Assembly (NCBI RefSeq): GCF_964252635.1
Contig: NZ_CAXUNP010000005.1
Span: 65,106 to 129,105, forward strand
Length of the DNA: 64,000 nt
Origin: Jatrophihabitans sp964252635
GTDB taxonomy: Bacteria > Actinomycetota > Actinomycetes > Mycobacteriales > Jatrophihabitantaceae
Reading direction: 5' to 3'
A program made the position numbers and the translations under genes. The notes under the pieces are model-generated. The model was not told the DNA's origin and did not search any database. It saw only the letters and a list, made by a program, of their open reading frames with translations. Below, piece by piece: positions 34,414 through 42,519 of this stretch (position 1 is the first letter of the stretch; every line of letters begins with the position of its first letter).

Positions 34414-35481
34414 GTGCGCTTCGTCGGGCGGGGACATCCCGCGGTCCGTGCCACGCACGCCAAGACGCTCGAGCTGTCCCCCGATCCCGACATCACGGCC
34501 CGCGCGACGTGCGTCGTCGCCGTCGGCAGCGAGGCCGACCCCGTGGCGCCGATGGCCGGCCGGGTACGCATCCGCGTCGCCGCCGGCGGTGAACGGTTCA
34601 CCCTCGAGGCCGACGCCAATCCTTCGTGGGACCCGTCCGGGCCTGCGGTGATCCGTCGCAGTCCGTTGCGCCGCCCGGGTACCTTCGCCACCGGCGCGAC
34701 CGCGTCGGCCGCCGACCTCCCCCGCCCGCTGGTCGCCGCACTGCAGGACCCCGACGCGCTCGTCACCGTCGACGTGACGGCCGTGCCCGACGACCGCCGG
34801 ACGCTCGTCCTGTACGCCGCCGATCCGGCCCTCGCCGCCCCCGTTGCCGGCCTGCGTGCAGAGCACCAGCGGGCGGCACGGGTCGTCGCCCAGGACGACG
34901 GCGCGCGCCACCTGCTCACCACCCTGGACGAGCCGCCCGACGGGACCGGGCATCGCACCCTCGTCGTCGCCACCGCCGACCTGCCCCGTCCCCCGGACGC
35001 GACGGCCGGCCATCGGGTCGAGGTCGTCGGCCTGAACGCCCGGCTCGCGACGGCGGCCGCGTCGCCCAGCGGAGGTCCGGTAGTCCTCGCCGAGCCCGGC
35101 GCGGACGTCCGTCGCAGCCTGCGCGAGACCCCGGCCGCCGCCCGCCTGGTCGTGGTCGTGCCCGCCGCGGCACTGGACGAGCTCCTCGGGCAGGCCCGCG
35201 CGATCCGGGGCAGCAGCGCGTGCGTCGTCGCGCAGGAGTACGTCCACCCCGTCCGCGTCGAGAGCGGCGCGACGCCCGAGCTGGCCGGCAGCGCCGATGT
35301 CGCGGTGTGCTTCGACGCGGCTCCTCCCGACGAGGCGTTCGACCCGGCCGTCCGTGCCGCCGTCGACGCCCTGCTCGCCGACGGGGTCGCGACCCGCACC
35401 GCAGCCAAGGCCCTGGTCGCCCTCACCGGCTGGGACCGCCGCCGGGCCTACGACGCGATCGTGGCCTGGCCGCGCCGCTGA
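34414..35481 (+). CDS. DUF371 domain protein with RsmI-like C-terminal helix domain
   Basis: A 355-residue protein. The N terminus VRFVGRGHPAVRATHAKTLE with a following CVVAVGSEAD matches DUF371, a small beta domain best known from archaea and actinobacteria. The C-terminal 45 residues (VDALLADGVATRTAAKALVA, LTGWDRRRAYDAIV) resemble the helical tail of the rRNA ribose methyltransferase RsmI. The middle (about 140-300, including LRETPAAARLVVVVP) resembles part of a tetrapyrrole-methylase domain but without an evident SAM glycine loop. GTG start at 34414. Function unknown; a role in RNA modification is inference. Confidence 0.7.
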   Translation: MRFVGRGHPAVRATHAKTLELSPDPDITARATCVVAVGSEADPVAPMAGRVRIRVAAGGERFTLEADANPSWDPSGPAVIRRSPLRRPGTFATGATASAADLPRPLVAALQDPDALVTVDVTAVPDDRRTLVLYAADPALAAPVAGLRAEHQRAARVVAQDDGARHLLTTLDEPPDGTGHRTLVVATADLPRPPDATAGHRVEVVGLNARLATAAASPSGGPVVLAEPGADVRRSLRETPAAARLVVVVPAAALDELLGQARAIRGSSACVVAQEYVHPVRVESGATPELAGSADVAVCFDAAPPDEAFDPAVRAAVDALLADGVATRTAAKALVALTGWDRRRAYDAIVAWPRR

Positions 35482-35534
35482 ATCGCCCGCGCGTCCGGCA
35501 CGGAGTTGTCGCATTCGCCTGGTATCAACGGCCT

Positions 35535-36575
35535 ATGCCTGTCGTGCGGACGGGCGGGGCCAGCCGCGTCCTCGCCACGTGTGCGGCCGCGCTCGCCCTC
35601 GTGAGCTGCAGCTCGTCGTCGCCCGGCACGTCTGCGACGCACGCCTCCAGCCGGGCACCGGTCACCTCCCGGTCGATGACGCCGTCCGCGACGCGTGCCC
35701 CGGCCACCGCGTCGTCGACCTCGGCGTCAGCGCACCCCACGTCGGCGTCCGGCCCCTCGACCTCGGCGTCGTCCGACTCCGCGGATCGCACCCTTCCGCG
35801 CGGCGGCCGGGCCATCCTCGGCCACTACCGGGTCGTCGCCTTCTACGGCGCGGCCGGCAACCCGCAGCTCGGCGCGCTCGGCACTGCGTCGCCCGAAAGC
35901 ATCGCGCCCAAGATCGTGCAGCGGGCGAACGGCTTCGCGCCCTACGGCCTACCGGTGCAGCCGGCGATGGAGCTGATCGCCACCGTCGCACAGGGGTCAC
36001 CCCAGGCCGACGGCTCGTACTCCAAGCCCATCGCGATGGCGACGATCCGCCACTACCTCGCGGTGGCGCACCGGTACCGGATGCTGCTGGTCCTCGACCT
36101 GCAGCCGGGCCGGTCGACGTTCTACAAGCAGGTGCAGGCCCTGCACGACGTGCTGCTCGACCCGTCCGTCGAGCTCGGGCTCGACCCGGAGTGGAAGGTC
36201 GCGGCCGGGCAGCGGCCGGGCGACGGGCTCATCGGCTCGAGCGGATCGGGCGACGTCGACCGCACCATCGACTACGTCAGCGGGCTCGTCAGTACCCACC
36301 ACCTGCCGCACAAGCTGGTCGTGGTGCACGAGTTCACCTCGTCGATGCTGCCCGACCGCGATGACATCCGGGCCAGGCCCGGCGTCGAGCTGGCCTTCCA
36401 CGCCGACGGGTTCGGTCACCCCAGCTCGAAGATCTCCGTGCTCCACAAGCTGGCGTTCCCGGGCCGACCGATGGGTGTCGGCTTCAAGCTGTTCTTCACG
36501 CAGGACTCGAGGCTGATGACGCCCGGCGAGGTCATGGCCCTGCATCCCCGGCCGGACATCATCACCTACCAGTGA
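35535..36575 (+). CDS. Secreted lipoprotein of unknown function
   Basis: A 346-residue lipoprotein. The signal peptide ends in a lipobox (ALALVSC, acylated Cys near residue 22), then about 55 residues of Ser/Thr/Ala-rich linker, then a globular domain of about 260 residues (GHYRVVAFYGAAGNPQLG; LVLDLQPGRSTFYKQV; LGLDPEW; GFKLFFTQDSRL). The alternating strands with terminal acidic residues look like a TIM barrel, perhaps glycosidase-like, but I recognise no family and claim no activity. Anchored on the outer face of the membrane. Confidence 0.72.
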   Translation: MPVVRTGGASRVLATCAAALALVSCSSSSPGTSATHASSRAPVTSRSMTPSATRAPATASSTSASAHPTSASGPSTSASSDSADRTLPRGGRAILGHYRVVAFYGAAGNPQLGALGTASPESIAPKIVQRANGFAPYGLPVQPAMELIATVAQGSPQADGSYSKPIAMATIRHYLAVAHRYRMLLVLDLQPGRSTFYKQVQALHDVLLDPSVELGLDPEWKVAAGQRPGDGLIGSSGSGDVDRTIDYVSGLVSTHHLPHKLVVVHEFTSSMLPDRDDIRARPGVELAFHADGFGHPSSKISVLHKLAFPGRPMGVGFKLFFTQDSRLMTPGEVMALHPRPDIITYQ

Positions 36576-36579
36576 CGGC

Positions 36580-37425
36580 TCAGCCGAGCAGCGCCTCGGC
36601 GAGCGCGGCGAACTGCGGCAGCGCCTCGGTTGCGGAGACGCCCGGAGCGCTCAGCAGCTGGATCGGCACGTGGTCCGCGCCGGAGTCCAGGTGCTGCTGC
36701 ACCCGTGCCGCCGCGGTGCGAGCGTCGCCGTGGCCGACCAGCGCGTCGATGAGCGCGTCGCTGCCCGGACGGGCGAGGTCGGCGTCGCTCCAGCCGAGCC
36801 GCTTCAGGTTGCTGACGTAGTTGGTGAGGCCGAGGTAGGGGTTGTCGACGGCCGGCCGGCCGATCGCGCGAGCCTTCTCGGGGTCGGTCTCGAGGACGAC
36901 CTTCTGCTCCGGCGCGAGCAGCACGCCGTCGCCCAGGATGTCGCGCGCCTCGCGGGTGTGCTCCGGCGTCACCAGGTAGGGGTGCGCACCCGCGCTGCGC
37001 TCGGCCGACAGCCGAAGCACCTTGGGCCCCAGCGCGGCCAGCGCCCGTTCCTGCTCGGGGACGCCCTCGCCGTCGAGCACGTCGAGATAGTCGACGAGCG
37101 CGCCGTAGGGACGGGTGTAGTCCGACGTCGCCTCCGGGTGCCCGACGCCGATACCGAGCAGGAACCGGTCGGGGTAGGCCGCCGTGATGCGCTTGTGCGA
37201 CGTGGCGACCGTGCGGGCGTCGTCCTTCCAGATGTTCACGATGCCGGTGGCGAGCACGAGGTGGTCGGTGGCCGCGAGCGCCTCGTCGACGATCGTGAGG
37301 TCACCGTCCGGCGAGCCACCGAGCCAGATCGCGCCGTAGCCGAGCCGCTCGATCTCCGCGGCGAACGACGGGGTCAGGTTGCCGGCGTGGGTCCAGACGC
37401 CGATACGTCCGAGCTGGGGAGTCAT
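36580..37425 (-). CDS. LLM class F420-dependent oxidoreductase
   Basis: A 281-residue luciferase-like TIM-barrel oxidoreductase of the type that uses coenzyme F420. Seen: LGRIGVWTHAGNLTPSFAAE, GYGAIWLGGSPDGDL, LATGIVNIWKDDA, RFLLGIGVGHPEATSDY, and LGPKVLRLSAERSAGAHPYL. It matches the TIGR03620-like actinobacterial group. ATG at 37425 behind AAGGA. Substrate unknown. It runs convergent with the lipoprotein gene, four bases apart. Confidence 0.85.
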   Translation of the reverse strand: MTPQLGRIGVWTHAGNLTPSFAAEIERLGYGAIWLGGSPDGDLTIVDEALAATDHLVLATGIVNIWKDDARTVATSHKRITAAYPDRFLLGIGVGHPEATSDYTRPYGALVDYLDVLDGEGVPEQERALAALGPKVLRLSAERSAGAHPYLVTPEHTREARDILGDGVLLAPEQKVVLETDPEKARAIGRPAVDNPYLGLTNYVSNLKRLGWSDADLARPGSDALIDALVGHGDARTAAARVQQHLDSGADHVPIQLLSAPGVSATEALPQFAALAEALLG

Positions 37426-37489
37426 GGGCTGTCCTTCGGGGTCGGGTCCTTTGTCGGGGCCAACGTCACCCGCGGCAAATCCCATCCAG

Positions 37490-37577
37490 CGGAGGGCGTG
37501 GGATTCGAACCCACGTCAGGGGATCACCCTGAAGCGGTTTTCAAGACCGCCGCACTCGGCCACTATGCGAGCCCTCC
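37490..37577 (-). tRNA. tRNA-Ser (UGA anticodon)
   Basis: On the minus strand: acceptor GGAGGGC pairs with GCCCTCC, D-arm AGTGGCCGAGTGCGGC, anticodon loop CTTGAAA (anticodon TGA), a long variable arm (CAGGGTGATCCCCTG) typical of class II serine tRNA, and T-arm GTGGGTTCGAATCCCAC. 88 bases; CCA is not encoded. Confidence 0.95.
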
Positions 37578-37785
37578 AGGTGGTGTCACGCTACCCGGGG
37601 CGTCGATCCGGGCCTGCTCTCCCCGGTCGTGCCGGACCGTGATGCGGCCACCGGCTGACGTACGGCGTGTCCACCGGTTGACGGCACACGGTGGTCACGC
37701 GACACGGGTCCTGCCGCTCCTAATCTGACACGCCGCTGAGGATGTCGTTTGACCTTGCCGTTGCGTCAAGGTCGAGAGTGGCAAC

Positions 37786-38730
37786 GTGACCGCGAAGCTG
37801 CCCTCCCCGGCGTCGAACTCGCGCGGCGCCGAGATCATCGACGTCACCCCCGGCAAGCCACGCGGCGGGTCCGCCCAGGAGTTCGACGCGCCGCTCGCCC
37901 CACCCGTGCCCGGCCTGCAGCGCGCCGGCGCCCGGCTGCCCGTCGTCGAGTACCTGCAGCGGTTGTGGCAGCGGCGCTGGTTCATCGCCGCCTACACCTC
38001 CGCGTCCCGCGCCGCGGGCTACGAGGGCAGCTTCCTCGGGCAGGCGTGGCAGCTGCTCACCCCGCTGCTCAACATCGGCGTCTACTACCTGATCTTCGGC
38101 CTGCTGCTGAACACCAGCCGAGGGGTCCCGAACTTCATCGCCTTCCTCTCGGTCGGCGTGTTCGTCTTCACCTTCTGCACCTCGACGCTGACCGTCGGGG
38201 CGAAGGCCGTCACCGGCAACCTGGGTCTGGTCCGCGCGCTGCAGTTCCCGCGCGCCGTCCTGCCGATGTCGACCACGCTCGTCGCCCTGATGCAGTTGCT
38301 GACCTCGTGCGTGGTGCTGGTGCCGATCCTGCTGCTCAGCGGTGTGTATCCGTCGCCGCGGTGGGTGCTGCTCGTGCCGGCCATCGCGTTGCAGACCATG
38401 TTCTGCCTCGGCCTGGCGTTCGTCGTGGCGCGGATCGGCGCGCAGGTACCGGACGCGACGCAACTGCTGCCGTTCATCTCGCGCGTGTGGATGTACATGT
38501 CCGGCGTGATGTACAGCGTGCAGGTGTTCACCCGCGGCCATCCCGCCCTGGGCGTCATCCTGCGCAACAACCCCGGTTACGTGTACCTCGAACTGGCCCG
38601 CAACGCCCTGCTCCCGGGCCAGCCGGCGTCCGTGCACCTCTGGCTGCTCGGCCTGCTGTGGGCCGTCGGCACGCTGGTCTTCAGCTTCCTGTACTTCTGG
38701 CGCGGCGAGGAGCAGTACGGCAATGTCTGA
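37786..38730 (+). CDS. ABC-2 type polysaccharide/teichoic acid export permease (Wzm/TagG-like)
   Basis: A 314-residue membrane protein with an about 60-residue cytoplasmic N terminus and six membrane segments. GSFLGQAWQLLTPLLNIGVY is the typical start of the Wzm/TagG/ABC-2 membrane domain; FPRAVLPMSTTL and SRVWMYMSGVMYS are also characteristic. GTG start at 37786. It overlaps the ATPase gene by eight bases, so the pair forms one exporter of a lipid-linked polysaccharide. The closest functional types in actinobacteria export galactan or teichoic-acid-like polymers, which is inference here. Confidence 0.88.
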   Translation: MTAKLPSPASNSRGAEIIDVTPGKPRGGSAQEFDAPLAPPVPGLQRAGARLPVVEYLQRLWQRRWFIAAYTSASRAAGYEGSFLGQAWQLLTPLLNIGVYYLIFGLLLNTSRGVPNFIAFLSVGVFVFTFCTSTLTVGAKAVTGNLGLVRALQFPRAVLPMSTTLVALMQLLTSCVVLVPILLLSGVYPSPRWVLLVPAIALQTMFCLGLAFVVARIGAQVPDATQLLPFISRVWMYMSGVMYSVQVFTRGHPALGVILRNNPGYVYLELARNALLPGQPASVHLWLLGLLWAVGTLVFSFLYFWRGEEQYGNV

Positions 38731-39589
38731 CGCCCTCGACACCGACGATGCGCAGACCGGCGCCGCCGACGACGGCGTGGCCACGCCGCCTGCGCGTCGC
38801 GAGGAGACCGTCGTCGTCGACGACCTGCACCTGAACTACCGCATCATCGGCAAGGCCGGTCGCAAGGGCGGGGGCGGCGGTGCCGTCGTCCGCCGGGTCC
38901 TCATGGGTCAGCAGAACCCGGGTCAGCGGACGGTGCACGCCGTGCGGGGCGTGAGCTTCACCGCCTACCGCGGCGAGGCCATCGGCCTCATCGGACCCAA
39001 CGGCTCCGGCAAGTCCACGCTGCTGCGGGCCGTCGCCGGGCTCATGGCGCCCTCGCAGGGTGTCGTGTGGACCCGCGGCCAGGCGTCGTTGCTCGGGGTG
39101 TCCGCCGCCATGATGGCGTCGATGTCCGGCGACCAGAACATCATGCTGGGCTGCCTGGCCATCGGGATGACGCCGACCGAGGTGGCCGAGGAGTACGACT
39201 CGATCTGCGAGTTCGCCGGCATCGGCGAGTTCGTGCACCTGCCGATGAACACCTACTCCTCCGGCATGGGCGCCCGGCTGCGTTTCGCCATCGCCGCGGC
39301 GCGCGTGCCGGACATCCTGCTCATCGACGAGGCCCTCGCGACCGGCGACGCCAAGTTCCGCCAGCGCAGCGAGAAGCGCATCGCCGAACTGCGCGGGCAG
39401 GCCGGCACGGTGTTCCTCGTCAGCCACGGGCTCGGCATCATCCGTGACACCTGCGACCGCGTCATCTGGCTGGAGAACGGCAAGATCATCCTGGACGGCG
39501 AGGCCGACGCGGTCGTCGACGCCTACGAGCATCGCCACGACCCCGGCAGCCCCTACTCGGGCGGCCCCAACTCACGATCGCGGAGCTGA
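38723..39589 (+). CDS. ABC exporter ATPase (Wzt/TagH-like)
   Basis: A 288-residue ATP-binding subunit. Walker A GPNGSGKSTLL, signature YSSGMGARLRFA (the Wzt/TagH variant of LSGGQ), Walker B DILLIDEALATGD, and switch His in FLVSHGLG. The N-terminal 60 residues include an unusual Gly/Lys/Arg-rich insertion (KAGRKGGGGGAVVRR) ahead of VHAVRGVSF. There is no long C-terminal carbohydrate-binding domain, so polymer recognition is probably not via this subunit. Coupled to the permease gene upstream and three bases from the UPF0182 gene downstream. Confidence 0.9.
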   Translation: MSDALDTDDAQTGAADDGVATPPARREETVVVDDLHLNYRIIGKAGRKGGGGGAVVRRVLMGQQNPGQRTVHAVRGVSFTAYRGEAIGLIGPNGSGKSTLLRAVAGLMAPSQGVVWTRGQASLLGVSAAMMASMSGDQNIMLGCLAIGMTPTEVAEEYDSICEFAGIGEFVHLPMNTYSSGMGARLRFAIAAARVPDILLIDEALATGDAKFRQRSEKRIAELRGQAGTVFLVSHGLGIIRDTCDRVIWLENGKIILDGEADAVVDAYEHRHDPGSPYSGGPNSRSRS

Positions 39590-39592
39590 CGC

Positions 39593-42388
39593 GTGTTCGA
39601 TCCGAGCAGACCCCCCACCCGCAAGGCCCAGGGAGGCATCGCCAGCCTGGCGGCCAACCGAGCCAGGCTCGGCAAGGTGATGTCCGGACGGGTGCTCAAG
39701 CGCTCGGGCATCGGGCTGGTCGCCGCCGTCGTGGTGCTCGCCGTGCTGGCGGTGCTGCTGCTGCAGGTCGTCACCATCTCGACCAACGCGATGTGGTTCA
39801 ACTCGGTGCACGCGGGCTCGGTGTACTCGACGGTCATCTGGACCCGCATCGGGCTGTTCGCGGTCTTCGCCGTCATCGCCGCACTCGTCACCGGTGCGAC
39901 GACGGTCGCCCTGCGCCGCATCCGGCCGCTGTACCTGTCGCCCGAGGACGACACGATCCGGTGGACGTTCCGGCGCTACGAGTCCAAGCTCGGCCGCGCC
40001 ATCGTCGTGCTGGTCGCGGTCGTCGCCGCCGTCAAACTCGGTTCACGAGCCGCGGCCGGTTGGCAGACCTACCAGTTGTGGCTGAACGCCACGCCGTTCC
40101 ACACCAGCGACCCGTTGTTCCACAAGGACGTGTCGTTCTTCGTCGAGATCCTCCCGTTCCACCAGATGGTGGTGACGTTGCTGCTGCAGACGGTCACCTG
40201 GTCGCTCGGGATCGCGATCGTGGGCGGTTACGTCTACGGCTCCTGGCGCATCCGGCGCGGCAGCCAGAAGGTGTCGAGCGGGTTCGTGGCGCTCGTGTCC
40301 GCGCTCGCCGCGGCCTACCTGGTGCTCAAGGCCGCCAACTACTGGCTGTCGAGGTACGCGCTGACGACGTCGTCACGCGGCCCGGTGACCGGCGCGTCCT
40401 ACACCGACCGGACCGCCGCCCTGCCCGCCGCGTACGTGCTGACCGTCCTGGCCCTGCTCGGTGCCGTGGCGTTCGCGGCCAACGCCGTCTTCGCCGCACG
40501 CGGTGGACGCCGTCGGATGCTCGGCCGGGTTCGCGGGTTCGCCGGCGCCGTCGTGCTGGTCGCCGTCGCCGTCATGCTCGTCGGGTCGAGCTGGCCGGGT
40601 CTCGTCTACCACTTCCGCGAAGCGCCGAGCGCGTCCAAGGTCGACCTCGGCGAGATCGCGCACAACCAGAAGGCCACCCGTGCCGCCTTCGGTCTCGACA
40701 ACGACGTCAAGACCGTCACCTACAAGACCACGAACCCGGCGAGCAGCTCCTCGTTGGCCACGCTGGCCGCGAAGAACTCGCAGCCCTCGGTCACCGACCC
40801 CAACCAGCTGTCACCCACGTTCAACGTCGAGCAGCAGCTGCAGTCGTACTACAACTTCAAGTCGACGCTGGACACGGGCAACTACCGCATCGACGGTAAG
40901 TCGCAGGACGTCGTCCTCGCCGTGCGCGAGCTGCGCACGGCCGGCATCCCCGGCAAGACCTGGGTCAACAAGCACCTGGTCTACACGCACGGCTACGGGG
41001 TCATCGCCGCACCCACCACGAAGGTCGACCCGAAGACCGAGAGCCCGGTGTTCCTCAACGCCGGCATCCCTCCCGCGCAGGACATCCCGGTCAGCCGCCC
41101 GCAGGTGTACTTCGGCCAGGGCTTCACCCGCTCGTCGTACGCCATCGTGGGCCAGCCGTCCGGCAGCCCCCGCACCCTCGAGTTCGACCACCCCGGCGGC
41201 AGCGGCTCGTCGGCGTCGGCGCACACGACGTACCGGGGCAAGGGCGGCGTCGACGTCGGCTCGACCCTGCGCCGCCTGCTGTTCGCGGTGAAGTTCCACG
41301 ATCCCAACATCCTGTTCAGCTCCGAGCTCAACAGCGCCTCGCAGCTGCTGGAGGTGCGTAACCCACGCACCCGCGTGGCCAAGGTCGCGCCGTGGCTCAC
41401 CCTCGACGGCGACGTCTACCCCGCGGTCGTCGACGGCCGGATCAAGTGGATCGTCGACGGCTACACGACCAGCGCGAACTACCCGTACGCACAGTCGGTG
41501 AACCTGCACGCGGCGAGCAAGACGACGCTGACCGCGAACGGTGCGTCGGTCAGCCAACCGGGCACCACCGTCAACTACATGCACAACTCGGTGAAGGCCG
41601 TCGTGGACGCCTACACGGGACGCGTGAGCCTGTACGAGTGGAACCAGAAGACCCAGCGCGACCCGCTGCTCAAGGCGTGGGAGTCGGTGTTCCCCGGGCT
41701 GGTCAAGCCGCAGTCCGACATCTCGTCCGCGCTGCTGACGCAGATGCGCTACCCGACCGACCTGTTCAACGTGCAGCGCAGCCTGCTGGCGAAGTACCAC
41801 GTCAGCCAGCCGTCGAACTTCTACAGCGGCAACGACTTCTGGACGGTGCCCACCGACCCCACGGTCGCGGCCACCAGCACCTTCAACGGCTCGACGAGCG
41901 CCGGCTCGAGCCCACCGCTGCCGTCCAAGTACGCGTCGGTCTCGGCCGACGGCTACGGCGACCAGCAGTACTCACTGTCGACACCGATGGTGACGCTGAA
42001 CGGCCACGAGCTCGCGGCGTTCATCCACGTCGACTCCGAACCCGGGCCGAACTACGGGAAGTTCACCGTGCTGCAGTTCCCGTCCGGGGCCGGGGGCGAG
42101 TCGCCGTCGCAGGTGCAGAACGACATCGAGTCGGACACGACGATCACCGAGGCCCTCACCCTGCAACGCGGCGGCAACTCCTCGGTGGTGCTCGGGTCGC
42201 TGCAGGCCATCCCGGTGGCGGACCGGATCCTCTACATCGAGCCGGTCTACACCCAGTCCAGCGGCGGCGCGTCCTTCCCCGTCCTGCGGCACGTCATCGC
42301 CCTGTACGGCGACGGCGACCCGTCCTTCGAGAACACGCCCACCCAGGCCATCAAGGCGGCGATCGAGTCCGCGACCGGGTCCGGTTGA
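39593..42388 (+). CDS. UPF0182 family membrane protein
   Basis: A 931-residue protein with about seven membrane segments in the first 330 residues and a large outside domain. Family signatures: FHTSDPLFHKDVSFFVEILP, then a hydrophobic stretch, VEQQLQSYYNFKSTLDTGNY, VAPWLTLDGDVYPAVVDGRI and YPTDLFNVQRSLLAKYHV. GTG start at 39593, three bases after the ATPase gene, so it is probably in the same transcript. UPF0182 proteins are found mainly in actinobacteria and some cyanobacteria; function is unknown. The linkage to a polysaccharide exporter suggests an envelope role. Confidence 0.9.
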   Translation: MFDPSRPPTRKAQGGIASLAANRARLGKVMSGRVLKRSGIGLVAAVVVLAVLAVLLLQVVTISTNAMWFNSVHAGSVYSTVIWTRIGLFAVFAVIAALVTGATTVALRRIRPLYLSPEDDTIRWTFRRYESKLGRAIVVLVAVVAAVKLGSRAAAGWQTYQLWLNATPFHTSDPLFHKDVSFFVEILPFHQMVVTLLLQTVTWSLGIAIVGGYVYGSWRIRRGSQKVSSGFVALVSALAAAYLVLKAANYWLSRYALTTSSRGPVTGASYTDRTAALPAAYVLTVLALLGAVAFAANAVFAARGGRRRMLGRVRGFAGAVVLVAVAVMLVGSSWPGLVYHFREAPSASKVDLGEIAHNQKATRAAFGLDNDVKTVTYKTTNPASSSSLATLAAKNSQPSVTDPNQLSPTFNVEQQLQSYYNFKSTLDTGNYRIDGKSQDVVLAVRELRTAGIPGKTWVNKHLVYTHGYGVIAAPTTKVDPKTESPVFLNAGIPPAQDIPVSRPQVYFGQGFTRSSYAIVGQPSGSPRTLEFDHPGGSGSSASAHTTYRGKGGVDVGSTLRRLLFAVKFHDPNILFSSELNSASQLLEVRNPRTRVAKVAPWLTLDGDVYPAVVDGRIKWIVDGYTTSANYPYAQSVNLHAASKTTLTANGASVSQPGTTVNYMHNSVKAVVDAYTGRVSLYEWNQKTQRDPLLKAWESVFPGLVKPQSDISSALLTQMRYPTDLFNVQRSLLAKYHVSQPSNFYSGNDFWTVPTDPTVAATSTFNGSTSAGSSPPLPSKYASVSADGYGDQQYSLSTPMVTLNGHELAAFIHVDSEPGPNYGKFTVLQFPSGAGGESPSQVQNDIESDTTITEALTLQRGGNSSVVLGSLQAIPVADRILYIEPVYTQSSGGASFPVLRHVIALYGDGDPSFENTPTQAIKAAIESATGSG

Positions 42389-42427
42389 TCCCGTCGGCCT
42401 GCCTGTGTGGCCGGTGTCGCAGATAAA

Positions 42428-42488
42428 CGGAGTGACAACCTCCGGATCGTGGGTATAGTCGTCTGCGGAAACGGAGGAAACCTCTCCG
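42428..42488 (+). promoter_or_regulatory. Promoter with two copies of an operator-like inverted repeat
   Basis: -35 GTGACA (42432-42437), 16-base spacer, -10 TATAGT (42454-42459). AAACGGAGTGACAACCTCCG (42425-42444) covers the -35 and contains CGGAG/CTCCG arms. A related site AAACGGAGGAAACCTCTCCG (42469-42488) lies just after the expected transcript start. Two similar sites flanking the promoter fit repression by the TetR regulator encoded two genes on. Confidence 0.6.
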
Positions 42489-42519
42489 CTATTCGTCCCC
42501 ACGCTCCAGGAGTTCACCC

